Notes: generated by a model from the letters alone, not told the origin. DNA of 64,000 bases from Comamonas sp. BIGb0152 (GCF_024809975.1 NZ_JANUDY010000012.1:1-64000); one strand, 5' to 3'. Shown: positions 16,834 through 25,823, counted from the first letter of the stretch. Program-made: numbers and translations.

Positions 16834-18138
16834 ATGCCCACCAGCGCCGAACGCCTTGCCCACAGCCTGCAGACCCTGACCTCGCTGGGTGACGAGGCGC
16901 AGCGCATCTTTACCCAGCTCTACCCCGAGGCCGCCCAGGAAGCCGCGCAGGCGGCAGACCAGCGCGCAGCACGCGGCCTGTCGCTAGGGCCGCTCGATGG
17001 CAAGCTGGTCTCCGTCAAGGACCTGCTCGATGTGGCTGGCCAGGTGACCACCGCTGGCGCGGCCATGCGCCGCAACAGCGCGCCAGCCACGCAGGATGCC
17101 CCTGTGGCGCAGCGCCTGCGCGCCGCTGGCGCGGTGATTGTCGGCAAAACCAATATGACGGAGTTCGCGTTCTCGGGCGTGGGCATCAACCCCCACTTTG
17201 GCACCCCCGGCAATGCCGCCAACGTGCTGCACATCCCCGGCGGCTCCTCGTCGGGTGCGGGGGTCAGCGTCGGCCGGGGGCTGGTGGATATTGCGATTGG
17301 CTCGGACACCGGCGGCTCGGTGCGCATTCCGGCCGCCTTCAACGGCGTCACGGGCTTCAAGCCCACCCAGGCGCGGGTTTCGCGGCAAGGCGCCTTTCCG
17401 CTGTCTTTCACGCTCGATGCGCTGGGCCCGCTGGCGCTGACGGTGGCCGACTGCGCCGCAGCGGACGCCACCATGGCCGGTGCCATCCCCCAGCCTCTGC
17501 CCCTGCGCAGCCTGCAAGGCCTGCGCATTGGCCTGCCCCAGGGCCTGCCCTGGACCGATTGCAGCGACGAGGTGCTGGCCCAGACCGACAGCGCCATCGC
17601 CGTGCTGCAGGCCCAGGGCGCAGCCATCCGCAAGCTGCCCTGGCAAGATTTGATGGCCGCCCCCGCCCAGTTGCAAAGCGAAGGCACTTTGATTGCGGCC
17701 GAAGCCGCCGCCATCCACCAGCAAGCGCTGGTACACGAGCGCGAGGCCTTTGATCCGCGCGTGCTCTCGCGCATGGACAAGGGCCGCACCTTGACCGCGC
17801 CCTACTACATCCAGCTGCTGCAGCAGCGCCAGCAACGCATGGCGCAGATGGATGCCGCCATGCAGGAGGTGGACCTGCTGCTGCTGCCCACCATCGCCAT
17901 CACCGCGCCGCGCATTGCGCCGCTGCTGCAAGACGACAGCGCCTTCTTCGCGGCCAATGCGCTGATTTTGCGCAACACCTCGATCTTCAACTTTTACGAC
18001 CTGCCCGCCCTCTCGCTACCGCTGCCGCGCAGTGCCGGCAGCCTGCCCGTGGGGCTGATGCTGGTCGGCGCGCGCATGCAAGACAGCGCCTTGCTGGCCA
18101 TGGCCGCCGCTGCCGAGCAGGCACTGGCAGCCCACTGA
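16834..18138 (+). CDS. Amidase signature (AS) family amidase
   Basis: The 434-residue enzyme carries the Ser-cisSer-Lys triad of the amidase signature family: Lys in LVSVKDLLD (about residue 67), Ser in the glycine-rich GGSSSGAG (about 142) and nucleophile Ser in GSDTGGSVR (about 166). It would hydrolyse an amide to acid and ammonia in the cytosol. Substrate specificity is unknown; GatA-type activity is unlikely because no gatB/gatC neighbours are present. The ATG at 16834 is preferred over an in-frame TTG at 16819. It is followed after 9 bp by the helix-turn-helix-repeat gene, so the two may share a transcript. Confidence 0.82.
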   Translation: MPTSAERLAHSLQTLTSLGDEAQRIFTQLYPEAAQEAAQAADQRAARGLSLGPLDGKLVSVKDLLDVAGQVTTAGAAMRRNSAPATQDAPVAQRLRAAGAVIVGKTNMTEFAFSGVGINPHFGTPGNAANVLHIPGGSSSGAGVSVGRGLVDIAIGSDTGGSVRIPAAFNGVTGFKPTQARVSRQGAFPLSFTLDALGPLALTVADCAAADATMAGAIPQPLPLRSLQGLRIGLPQGLPWTDCSDEVLAQTDSAIAVLQAQGAAIRKLPWQDLMAAPAQLQSEGTLIAAEAAAIHQQALVHEREAFDPRVLSRMDKGRTLTAPYYIQLLQQRQQRMAQMDAAMQEVDLLLLPTIAITAPRIAPLLQDDSAFFAANALILRNTSIFNFYDLPALSLPLPRSAGSLPVGLMLVGARMQDSALLAMAAAAEQALAAH

Positions 18139-18147
18139 GGCCGTAGC

Positions 18148-18603
18148 ATGGGACGCGCAAGCCTGGTATGGACCGAGGAGATGCTGGCCGCCTTGGGCAG
18201 CGACAAGGACGCGGTACTGGCCGAGCGCTGGGGCACCAGCGCCAAGACCGTCAACCTCAAGCGCAATAGCCTGGGTATCGCCGCCTTTGGCCATGTGGAC
18301 TGGACGCCGGACATGCTGGCCGCGCTGGGCCAGGAGAGCGATGCCAGTCTGGCCACCCGCTGGGGCATCAGCAAGGCCAGCGTGGTGGCCAAGCGCGGAG
18401 TGCTGGGGATCGCGCCGCAGGACAGCCGCCGGGGCAAGCACACCCAGCACAGTTGGCAGCCCAACGAGGTGCTGCTGCTGGGCACCGCATCAGACGCCGA
18501 TGTGGCCGCGCAGCTGGGGCTGACGGTGGCAGCGGTGCGCAATGCCCGGATCGCCCGGGGTATTGCAGCGGCGCGCCCCGACAAACCGCCAATCGCCCAA
18601 TAA
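18148..18603 (+). CDS. Triple-repeat helix-turn-helix-like protein
   Basis: The 151-residue protein consists of three 37-residue repeats, each beginning with Trp and ending Gly-Ile: residues 8-44, 52-88 and 103-139. Each carries a helical segment around LAALG, an acidic-to-small turn (DxxLAxRWG), and a second helix rich in Ser, Val, Lys and Arg ending in a basic patch (VNLKRNSLGI, VVAKRGVLGI, VRNARIARGI). This is the pattern of a small three-helix DNA-binding unit repeated three times. Short basic linkers separate the copies (QDSRRGKHTQ). I do not recognise a named family. It lies 9 bp after the amidase; a role as DNA- or RNA-binding protein is inference. Confidence 0.6.
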   Translation: MGRASLVWTEEMLAALGSDKDAVLAERWGTSAKTVNLKRNSLGIAAFGHVDWTPDMLAALGQESDASLATRWGISKASVVAKRGVLGIAPQDSRRGKHTQHSWQPNEVLLLGTASDADVAAQLGLTVAAVRNARIARGIAAARPDKPPIAQ

Positions 18604-18646
18604 GAAAACCCCTCCAGTGCCCGATTCAAAGGCACAAAGAGGGGTT
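18602..18646 (-). terminator. Terminator of the RluF-like gene
   Basis: AACCCCTC (18607-18614) pairs with GAGGGGTT (18639-18646), with an inner GTGCC/GGCAC stem. On the minus strand the hairpin is followed by TTTTCTT. It may also serve the converging helix-turn-helix gene. Confidence 0.75.
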
Positions 18647-18690
18647 CATGCGGCGCCGCAAACCCAAGGCTTGCGGCAGCGGATCAGCGC

Positions 18691-20244
18691 TTAGAACTCT
18701 TCGTTCTCGCCCAGGTAACGCCACTGGCCCACCGGCAGATTGCCCAGCACCACCTTGCCGATGCGGATGCGCTTCAGGCCCACGACAAACAGGCCCACGG
18801 CTTCGCACATGCGGCGGATCTGGCGCTTCTTGCCTTCGCGCAGCACAAAGCGCAGCTGCTCGGGGTTCTGCCAGTCCACCTCGGCGGGCAGCAGGGCTTC
18901 GCCATCCAGCGACAGGCCATGGCGCAGCAGCGCGAGCCTGTCTTCTGGGAAGTGCTGCTGCACATCCTTGTCGATCGCGTCATAGGTCACGCGCACCAGG
19001 TATTCCTTCTCGACCTCGGAGTTCTCGCCAATCAGGTGCTTGGCAATGCGGCCGTCCTGGGTGAGCACCAGCAGGCCGATTGAGTCGATATCGAGCCGGC
19101 CGCAAGGGGCCAGGCCCTTGAGCTGGCTGAAATTGAAGCGGGTCTTGCTGTGGTCCTCGCGCCAGTGGTTGGGCGGGTTGAGCAGCACCATCGCGGGCTC
19201 ATGGCCGTCTTCGGCCTGGCCGCTGACATAGCCCATGGGCTTGTTGATCAGAATCGTGACCTGCTGGGCCTGCAGATCCTGCGCCTCGCGCTGGATCTCG
19301 ATCTTGTCGGTCAGCTCCACCATCTGGCCCATGGTGGCGACTTCGCCATTGACCAGCACCCAGCCGTTTTCGATCCAGGCATCACCCTCGCGGCGCGAGC
19401 ACAGCCCCAGATCGGACATGCGCTTGTTCACCCGCACCTGGCCTTCGGCCTTGAGCTGCTCATTCTGGGCCTGGGCCTTGGCGGTCTGCATGGTGCGGTG
19501 GGGCGCATCAGCGCGCCAGACGTTGGATGGCATCTCGCGGCGCGGGGCTTCATCGCGTGGGCGGTCCGAGCGGAAGCCATCCTGGCGGGGGCCTGCGCCA
19601 AAGGAACGGGGTCCGCCCTCGCGGGGGCCGCCCTCGCGGGGTCCCTCCGAGCGTGGACCAAAGCCACGCGGGCCGTCATTGCGGCGGTCATCCTGGCGTG
19701 GGCCTGTGGGTCGACGGTCATCCTGGCGCGGGTCGCGCGATCCAGGGCCTACCGAGACAAAGTCACCGCGACCGGCATAGGGGCGGCCCGCGTCAGGGCG
19801 ACCGGCATAAGGGCGGCCCTCGCTAGGGCGGCCCTCGCTAGGGCGGCCCTCGTAAGGGCGATTTTCATAGGGACGTCCGGCATCACGGCGGTCATCACGC
19901 CGGTCCTGGCCGTAGCCACCGGGACGGGCGTCGCCACGGCCAAACCCACCATCGCGGTTATCGCGGCCTGCCCAGCTGTCACGGCTGCCCCGGTCATCAC
20001 GCCGGTCGCCGCCATCACGGCTGTAATTGCCGCCACGGCCCTCAGGGCTGAAACGGCTGTCTCCCCCGGCGCGTGGCCCTGCTGGGCGGGGCCCACCGGC
20101 TGAACGCGGGCGGTCACCACCAGGGCCTCTGTCACGGCCTCGCGCCACAGGTGCGGGCGCGGGTTTGCGGGTCAGGGTGAGTTTTTTGCGGCCATCGCCA
20201 TCGTCGGCGGCAGGCGAATCAGCAGGAGAGCGGGGATTTGACAT
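18691..20244 (-). CDS. RsuA/RluF-family rRNA pseudouridine synthase with long disordered N-arm
   Basis: The 517-residue protein has two parts. Residues 1-265 are low-complexity, rich in Arg, Gly, Asp and Pro, with short tandem units of the form RP[YSD][EA]G (RPYENRPYEGRPSEGRP, about 124-160) and RG/DRR repeats. From 268 comes an S4 RNA-binding domain (VRVNKRMSDLGLCSRREGD), then a pseudouridine synthase domain with catalytic Asp385 in GRLDIDSIGLL and the C-terminal KKRQIRRMCEAVG motif. Within the RsuA/RluB/RluE/RluF group the synthase core looks closest to RluF (INKPMGYVS, VGQWRYL). It modifies a uridine in rRNA in the cytosol. The basic disordered arm probably aids RNA binding. Confidence 0.85.
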   Translation of the reverse strand: MSNPRSPADSPAADDGDGRKKLTLTRKPAPAPVARGRDRGPGGDRPRSAGGPRPAGPRAGGDSRFSPEGRGGNYSRDGGDRRDDRGSRDSWAGRDNRDGGFGRGDARPGGYGQDRRDDRRDAGRPYENRPYEGRPSEGRPSEGRPYAGRPDAGRPYAGRGDFVSVGPGSRDPRQDDRRPTGPRQDDRRNDGPRGFGPRSEGPREGGPREGGPRSFGAGPRQDGFRSDRPRDEAPRREMPSNVWRADAPHRTMQTAKAQAQNEQLKAEGQVRVNKRMSDLGLCSRREGDAWIENGWVLVNGEVATMGQMVELTDKIEIQREAQDLQAQQVTILINKPMGYVSGQAEDGHEPAMVLLNPPNHWREDHSKTRFNFSQLKGLAPCGRLDIDSIGLLVLTQDGRIAKHLIGENSEVEKEYLVRVTYDAIDKDVQQHFPEDRLALLRHGLSLDGEALLPAEVDWQNPEQLRFVLREGKKRQIRRMCEAVGLFVVGLKRIRIGKVVLGNLPVGQWRYLGENEEF

Positions 20245-20576
20245 AGCCCGCTATTGTCGCGTGTATTGCCATTCCAAGCGGGGCGCACGGCTATGGCGAC
20301 TGTGGATAAGCCTGTGTACAAGCTGCCAAGGACCAGCTGCTGCTTTTTTCAGCAGTGTTTACAATTTGGCCCGTTTCTTACGTTGATAGATGCTCTGCGG
20401 CTGTAGGGCCTGCTTCAGCAGTCGATGTCCCTGGCTGCCCGGGCCTGCCCGCCTCTGCCCATGCGGCCCTTGGCGATTTGCATCGGAATGCGTACAGATG
20501 TGAGCACTGCAAACAGGCTCAGAAACCGGCAGTTATTGAGGCGTAGCATGGATTTATTCATTTCAAGGAGATATCC
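20245..20576. other. Intergenic region with DnaA-box-like sites
   Basis: No gene is supported in these 332 bp. TGTGGATAA (20301-20309) is a perfect DnaA box on the minus strand, and TGTGTACAA (20312-20320) is a weaker neighbour. A short hairpin with a T loop (CTGCT/AGCAG) lies near 20337-20352. The divergent promoters of the pseudouridine synthase and the small lipoprotein must be here. Confidence 0.45.
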
Positions 20577-20807
20577 ATGGCATTCACCACGACCACCCCC
20601 CTCACCTCCCGCTATGCGCTGCGCTGGTTGCCTGCTGCAGCCTTGGTGCTTGGCGTTGCAGCCCTGAGTGGTTGTGACCGTGGTGCCTCCACCCCACCGA
20701 TGCCACGTGCGACGCCGGATGGCACCACCCCCGGTGGCGCCATGCCCGCACCGCCGCCCAGCGGCGTGACGCCAGAGGCACCGGCAACGCCGTCGAACAA
20801 GCCCTGA
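20577..20807 (+). CDS. Small proline-rich lipoprotein
   Basis: The 76-residue protein starts at the ATG at 20577 with AAGGAG six bases upstream. It has a lipoprotein signal (LPAAALVLGVAALSGC) with lipobox LSGC, and the mature 44 residues are almost all Pro, Thr, Ala and Gly, without an obvious fold. It is probably anchored in the outer membrane as a short extended peptide. Function is unknown. Confidence 0.65.
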   Translation: MAFTTTTPLTSRYALRWLPAAALVLGVAALSGCDRGASTPPMPRATPDGTTPGGAMPAPPPSGVTPEAPATPSNKP

Positions 20808-20824
20808 ACCCGCCAGCGCCGGGC

Positions 20825-21565
20825 CTACAAATCAAAATCCGCGCGCTGCGGCTTCACCAGCCACCCTTGCCCGCGCAGGGCCTGCAGATCGAGCACCCGC
20901 AGGCCGCCATATTCGATACGGATAAAGCCCTGGTGCTGCAAAGCGGCCAGGGCTTCGTTCACCCGCTGGCGTGAGAGGCCGACCAGGTAAGCCAGCTCCT
21001 GCTGGGTGATGCGCAGCACATCGCTGACCCCTGGGCAGAGCACGGGGTTGAACAAGGCAGCCAGGGTGCGCGCGACCCGTTCTTCGGGGCGGTTCAAGCG
21101 GTCAATCTCGCGGGCGCTGATGAACTGCGCCAGCCGCTCATTGAGCTGGTGCATCACAAAGCGGTTAAAGCCCAGCGAATGGTCGAGCAGCCAATGGAAG
21201 GCATCGACCGGAATGCCGCAGACCGAGCTTTTGCGCAGCGCCTGGATGTCGTAGCGGTAAATCTCGCGCTTGAGCGCCGTGCCCTCGCCAAACCAGCCGG
21301 TGCGGGGCAGACCGGCAAAGGTCATCGTGCGGCCCTCGCTGTCTTCGGCGCTCATCTTGAGCAGACCCTCGATCACGCCAAACCAGTAGGTCACCGGCTT
21401 GCCCACCCGGCACACATACTCGCCCGGCTCGGCCTCGGTCACCATCAGCTGGCGCACGGCGTAGTCGCGCTCGGCGGGCTGCAGAACGGGGATCCAGGGA
21501 ATATCGGCCACTTCCGCAGCATGCGGGGCTCGGCGGCGTTGGTAGAGAGAGGCATGCGGGCTCAT
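20825..21565 (-). CDS. Crp/Fnr-family transcription regulator
   Basis: The 246-residue protein has an N-terminal cyclic-nucleotide-binding-type beta-roll (EPGEYVCRVGKPVTYWFGVIEGLLKM ... TGWFGEGTALKRE), a dimerisation helix (FVMHQLNERLAQFI) and a C-terminal winged helix with the recognition helix in ITQQELAYLVGLSRQRVNEALAAL. The cysteine pattern of Fnr is missing, so it is not an oxygen-sensing 4Fe-4S type; the ligand is unknown. The ATG at 21565 is chosen over 21601 because the family usually begins near here. It is divergent from the DUF4822-type gene at 21719, whose promoter it may control. Confidence 0.82.
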   Translation of the reverse strand: MSPHASLYQRRRAPHAAEVADIPWIPVLQPAERDYAVRQLMVTEAEPGEYVCRVGKPVTYWFGVIEGLLKMSAEDSEGRTMTFAGLPRTGWFGEGTALKREIYRYDIQALRKSSVCGIPVDAFHWLLDHSLGFNRFVMHQLNERLAQFISAREIDRLNRPEERVARTLAALFNPVLCPGVSDVLRITQQELAYLVGLSRQRVNEALAALQHQGFIRIEYGGLRVLDLQALRGQGWLVKPQRADFDL

Positions 21566-21718
21566 GGCGGCCAAGAATGCACCAGGCGGCACGGACTGCA
21601 AAGAGGGGCGCTACCAGGGTGGGCCCTGCACTTGTCACCTGCGCAGCAAGTCGCATCTACCCAACAGGGCGCCCGCTAAACTGGCCCATTCGCCGCTCAC
21701 CCCCTTTAGAAAGCTGCC

Positions 21719-22240
21719 ATGTCCCCTTCGACCACCGCCCTTCGCCCTGCCGCTCTGGCCTTGGCCGCCGCACTGCTGGCCCCCGGCTATGCCCTGGCAG
21801 CCCCGGCTTGCACCGGCGCATCACCCGATGCCAAAGTGCTGGCCGACAAAGCCTGGCTCACCACCGCCGTCTACGAAGGCGATGACCGCAGCCAGAACCT
21901 GGTAGAGCGCTACCCCGGTGTCGTCGGCATCTCGCTGTGGGATGCCTGCAGCAACCGCTACGAGTACTTTGACCCTGCCACCGGGCGCTCACGCGGCGCG
22001 CAAGGCGGCGCCGGCTGGTTCTTCTTTACTGGCGACCGCCAGTACCAGCACACCGTGTCCGACAACGGCACCCAGCTGCGCCGCAAGATGGAGGTGATCC
22101 ACCCCGCTGAGTTCACCTACTCGCGCCAGGTGCCCAAGGACATGCGCGAGGGCCAGCCGCTGGTCACCGTGCATGTCGTGCACACGCCTTATACCGGCGC
22201 CTTCCAGGTCCAGCCCAGCCCGGGTATCGGCCCCAAGTAG
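21719..22240 (+). CDS. Exported DUF4822-type protein
   Basis: The 173-residue protein has a signal peptide (AALALAAALLAPGYALA) and a mature domain with conserved-looking blocks LVERYPGVVGISLWDACSNRYEYFDP, GDRQYQH, and FTYSRQVPKDMREG. I assign it to the DUF4822 family from this pattern, with moderate confidence. Two Cys (ACTGAS, DACSN) could form a disulphide. The function of the family is unknown; the protein is likely periplasmic. It is divergent from the Crp/Fnr regulator. Confidence 0.6.
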   Translation: MSPSTTALRPAALALAAALLAPGYALAAPACTGASPDAKVLADKAWLTTAVYEGDDRSQNLVERYPGVVGISLWDACSNRYEYFDPATGRSRGAQGGAGWFFFTGDRQYQHTVSDNGTQLRRKMEVIHPAEFTYSRQVPKDMREGQPLVTVHVVHTPYTGAFQVQPSPGIGPK

Positions 22241-22322
22241 CGCTGCCTTGCAAGCCTGCGCACTGCCCATCGCAGGCTAAACTGGCAAACTTCTTGCCCT
22301 ACTTCCTGACAACGAGGTCCCC

Positions 22323-22577
22323 ATGTCCGATCTGAACACCGCCTTTGAAGCCGCCAAAGAAGCCGCCCTGAACATGAGCGAGCGCCCCGACAACCAGACC
22401 CTGCTCAAGCTCTATGGCCTGTACAAGCAAGGCGCGCACGGCGACAACAATGAGCCCAAGCCCGGTTTTACCGACTTTGTGGCGTCCGCCAAGTGGAACG
22501 CCTGGAACCAGTGCAAGGGCATGGCGCAAGATGACGCCAAGCAGCAGTACATCGACATGATCCAAGAGCTGCTCTAA
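22323..22577 (+). CDS. Acyl-CoA-binding protein
   Basis: The 84-residue protein matches the acyl-CoA-binding protein fold in full length: four helices with signature LLKLYGLYKQGAHGD, KPGFTDFVASAKWNAW and QQYIDMIQELL. It binds medium- and long-chain acyl-CoA esters in the cytosol, protecting and delivering them. Such proteins are uncommon in bacteria but occur in several beta-proteobacteria. It lies 470 bp upstream of a long-chain acyl-CoA ligase, which suggests a shared role in fatty acid metabolism, although a long non-coding gap separates them. Confidence 0.9.
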   Translation: MSDLNTAFEAAKEAALNMSERPDNQTLLKLYGLYKQGAHGDNNEPKPGFTDFVASAKWNAWNQCKGMAQDDAKQQYIDMIQELL

Positions 22578-23046
22578 GCATCCCCCCCCACCGCAGGTGC
22601 TGGCCCGCGCTCGCCAGCCCTGCTGTCTCGGTTGCCGTCAAAAAATCTGGCGACAACCGCCCGCCGCATCCCTGCCTCTGTCGGGCATGGCGTATTCGGC
22701 ATCGTGCGCCTAGCGGCCCCTGTGCAAGCACAGCTTGCGCTCTGCGGCTCGCAGCAGCTGCGCTTTTCTCCCTCGCTACGTTTCTGCCGTGGCTCCCTGC
22801 CCGCAACGCAGTAGGCCGCTGCTTGCGCCTACGCCCGCCATAAAGATGGCAAATCTCTATCGGATGGCCCTTGCAGCGCAGCACCCAGCCAGGGATAGCG
22901 GCCAGCCGCAGGAAAGTACCTACAACGTTTTCCCGCAGATTGTCGTCATAAAGACAAAACAACGTCAAAGCTGAACCTACATTCGGTTTCAACAGGACGC
23001 AAGGCATGGCACTTGTGATCTACAAAAAACGGCATAGGAGACAACC
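22578..23046. other. Intergenic region upstream of the acyl-CoA ligase operon
   Basis: No gene is supported. A hairpin GGTTGCCG/CGACAACC with one mismatch (about 22628-22662) could terminate the acyl-CoA-binding protein gene. Near 22940-22970, TTGTC/GACAA and ACGTTTT/AAAACaACGT form nested inverted repeats about 80 bp before the ligase start and may be an operator. No promoter could be fixed. Confidence 0.35.
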
Positions 23047-24993
23047 ATGTCATCGACATTTCCCAAGCTATTGCTGCAGCATGCGGCCCATCGGCCCGAG
23101 GCCGCTGCGCTGCGTGAGAAGGAATACGGCATTTGGCAAAGCTACAGCTGGTCGCAGCTGGCCAGCCTGGTGGCCAAGATAGCCGCTGGCCTGTCGCAAG
23201 CCGGTCTGGTGCGCGGCGAACACCTGGTGCTGATGGGTGCCAACCGCCCCCGCCTTTACGCCAGCATGCTGGCCGCCCAGTCGATTGGTGCCATTCCCGT
23301 GCCGCTCTACCAAGATGCCGTGGCGGCCGAATGCGTCTTCCCGCTGAACAATGCCGAGGTGCGCTTCTGCCTGGTCGAAGACCAGGAGCAGGTCGACAAG
23401 CTGCTGGAGCTGCGCGAGCACTGCCCACAGATCAGCCATATCTATTATGACGACCCAAGGGGTCTGCGCAACTATGAAGAGCCGGGCCTGGCCTCGCTCG
23501 ACAGCCTGATCGCCAGCGGCGAGACCCTGGTAGCCGCCAACCCCGGCTGGTTCAACCAGCAGGTGGAGGCCACCCACAACGGCGATGTGGCGGCGATGTT
23601 CTTCACCTCCGGCACCACCGGCAACCCCAAGGGCGTGGTGCACACCCACCGCTCGCTGCTGGAGAGCGCATCGGCAGGCGCAGAGTTTGAAAACCTCAGC
23701 CATGCCGAGGAAGTGCTGGCCTACCTGCCGCCGGCCTGGATTGGCCAGAACATCTTCAGCTACTCGCAATGGCTGGCCTGCGGCTATGTGGTCAACTGCC
23801 CCGAATCCAGCGCCACCGTGCAGATCGACCTCAAGGAAGTCGGCCCCACTTACTACTTTGCGCCACCGCGCGTGTTCGAAGGCATTCTGACCAGCGTGAT
23901 GATCCGCATGGAAGACGCGGGCCTGATCAAGCGCAAGATGTTCCAGCACTTCATGAGCGTGGCCAAGCGCGTGGGCCCGGCGCTGCGCGACGGCCAGCCG
24001 GTGAGCCTGCTGGACAAGATCAGCTACAAGCTGGGCGACCTGATGGTGTTTGGCCCGCTGCGCAACAACATGGGTTTCAGCCGGGTGCGCGTGGCCTATA
24101 CGGCGGGTGAGGCGATTGGCCCGGATCTGTTCAGTTTTTTCCGCTCCATCGGCATCAACCTCAAGCAGCTCTACGGCTCGACCGAAACCGCTGTGTTCGT
24201 CTGCATCCAGCCGGACAACCAGGTGTTTGCCGATACCGTGGGCAACCCGATCCGTGGCGTCGAGATCAAGATGGCCGACAACGGCGAGATCCTGGTCAAG
24301 TCGCCGGGCCTCTTGAAGGAGTACTACAAGAACCCCAAGGCGACGGCCGAGGTGCTGAGCGAAGACGGCTGGTACCACACCAGCGATGCCGGCTTCCTGG
24401 ACAAGAGCGGCCAGCTCAAGATCATCGACCGGGTCAAGGATGTCGGCCGCCTCAAAGGCGGCCCCAACGACGGCGCGATGTTCGCCCCCAAGTATGTGGA
24501 GAACAAGCTCAAGTTCTTCCCCTTCATCAAAGAGGCCGTGGCGCTGGGTGATGGGCGCGAGAAGGTCTGCGTGATGATCAATATCGACTTCGAGGCCGTG
24601 GGCAACTGGGCCGAGCGCCAAAACCTGCCCTACGCCGGCTACACCGACCTGGCACAAAAGCCGCAGGTCTACACCTTGATCCAGAACTGCGTCGAGAAAG
24701 TCAATGCCGATCTGGCCACCGACGCGATGCTGGCCGGCAGCCAGGTGACGCGCTTTTTGATCCTGCACAAAGAGCTGGATGCCGATGACGGCGAGTTGAC
24801 CCGCACCAACAAGGTCCGCCGCGGCTTTATCGCCGACAAGTACGGCGTGCTGGTCGAGGCGCTCTATGCCGGCCTCAGCGAGCAGTTCATCGAAACCCAG
24901 GTGAAGTTCGAGGACGGCCGCAGCGGCAGCGTCAACGCCACCTTGAAGATCTCCGACAGCAAGACCTTCGCCGCACTGAAGTCGGTTGCCTGA
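23047..24993 (+). CDS. Long-chain acyl-CoA synthetase-like AMP-forming ligase
   Basis: The 648-residue enzyme of the ANL superfamily has the ATP/AMP motif TSGTTGNPKG (residues 187-196), the YGSTET motif (about 378), and the GWYHTSDAGFLDKSGQLKIIDRVKD hinge region. The length and the lid insertions fit the long-chain fatty acyl-CoA ligases (FadD15/ACSL type) rather than acetyl-CoA synthetase. It would convert a fatty or aryl-alkyl acid to its CoA ester using ATP. It leads an operon with a five-part branched-chain-type ABC importer and a PaaK-like ligase, so it probably activates the imported acid. RBS is GGAG six bases upstream. Confidence 0.88.
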   Translation: MSSTFPKLLLQHAAHRPEAAALREKEYGIWQSYSWSQLASLVAKIAAGLSQAGLVRGEHLVLMGANRPRLYASMLAAQSIGAIPVPLYQDAVAAECVFPLNNAEVRFCLVEDQEQVDKLLELREHCPQISHIYYDDPRGLRNYEEPGLASLDSLIASGETLVAANPGWFNQQVEATHNGDVAAMFFTSGTTGNPKGVVHTHRSLLESASAGAEFENLSHAEEVLAYLPPAWIGQNIFSYSQWLACGYVVNCPESSATVQIDLKEVGPTYYFAPPRVFEGILTSVMIRMEDAGLIKRKMFQHFMSVAKRVGPALRDGQPVSLLDKISYKLGDLMVFGPLRNNMGFSRVRVAYTAGEAIGPDLFSFFRSIGINLKQLYGSTETAVFVCIQPDNQVFADTVGNPIRGVEIKMADNGEILVKSPGLLKEYYKNPKATAEVLSEDGWYHTSDAGFLDKSGQLKIIDRVKDVGRLKGGPNDGAMFAPKYVENKLKFFPFIKEAVALGDGREKVCVMINIDFEAVGNWAERQNLPYAGYTDLAQKPQVYTLIQNCVEKVNADLATDAMLAGSQVTRFLILHKELDADDGELTRTNKVRRGFIADKYGVLVEALYAGLSEQFIETQVKFEDGRSGSVNATLKISDSKTFAALKSVA

Positions 24994-25018
24994 GCGCCCA
25001 GCCAAGAGAAAGCCACCC

Positions 25019-25801
25019 ATGAGCAAAAAAATCGGTGACGTCATTCTTGACATCAAGAACATCAGCCTGCGCTTTGGCGGCGTCAAGGCGCTGACGGATA
25101 TCTCCTTCAACGTCAAAGAGCACGAGATCCGCGCCATCATCGGCCCCAACGGCGCCGGCAAGAGCTCCATGCTCAACTGCATCAACGGCGTCTACACCCC
25201 TTCGGAGGGCGCGATCAGCTTTCGCGGCCAAACCTTTGCGCACATGAACAGCCGCCAGGTCGCCGAGATGGGCGTGGCCCGCACCTTCCAGAACCTGGCG
25301 CTGTTCAAGGGCATGAGCGTGATCGACAACATCATGACCGGCCGCAACCTGCAGATCAAAAGCAACCTGCTGCTGCAGGCGCTGCGCCTGGGCCCGGCCC
25401 AGCGCGAAGAGATCCAGCAGCGCGAGTTTGTCGAACGCATCATCGACTTTCTGGAGATCCAGGCCTTTCGCAAAACGCCCGTGGGCCAGCTGCCTTACGG
25501 CCTGCAAAAGCGGGTGGACCTGGGCCGCGCACTGGCCATGGAGCCCAAGGTGCTGCTGCTCGATGAGCCGATGGCCGGCATGAACGTTGAGGAAAAGCAG
25601 GACATGTGCCGCTTCATCCTCGATGTGAACGACGAGTTCGGCACCACCATCGTGCTGATCGAGCACGACATGGGCGTGGTGATGGATATCTCCGACCGGG
25701 TGGTGGTGCTGGATTACGGCAAGAAGATCGGCGACGGCACGCCCGAAGAAGTCCGCAATAACGAAGATGTGATCCGCGCCTATTTGGGCGCAGGCCACTG
25801 A
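25019..25801 (+). CDS. livG: ABC transporter ATPase, LivG type
   Basis: The 260-residue protein has Walker A GPNGAGKSS, the LivG-type Q-loop and insert, signature LPYGLQKRVDLGRALA and Walker B VLLLDEPMAGM. The start MSKKIGDV at 25019 is chosen; the frame is open upstream into the ligase end. It energises import by the LivH/LivM permeases that follow. It lies 25 bp after the ligase stop in a common operon. Confidence 0.9.
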   Translation: MSKKIGDVILDIKNISLRFGGVKALTDISFNVKEHEIRAIIGPNGAGKSSMLNCINGVYTPSEGAISFRGQTFAHMNSRQVAEMGVARTFQNLALFKGMSVIDNIMTGRNLQIKSNLLLQALRLGPAQREEIQQREFVERIIDFLEIQAFRKTPVGQLPYGLQKRVDLGRALAMEPKVLLLDEPMAGMNVEEKQDMCRFILDVNDEFGTTIVLIEHDMGVVMDISDRVVVLDYGKKIGDGTPEEVRNNEDVIRAYLGAGH

Positions 25802-25823
25802 GCACAGACCCCAGGGGACCGCA

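Noticed and set aside
20301-20320. Chromosomal origin
   Set aside because: Only one good DnaA box, no AT-rich unwinding cluster, and no dnaA, dnaN or gidA neighbours.
23068-25185. Long minus-strand frame opposite the acyl-CoA ligase
   Set aside because: Shadow of a well-supported gene; composition is biased and no family pattern is seen.
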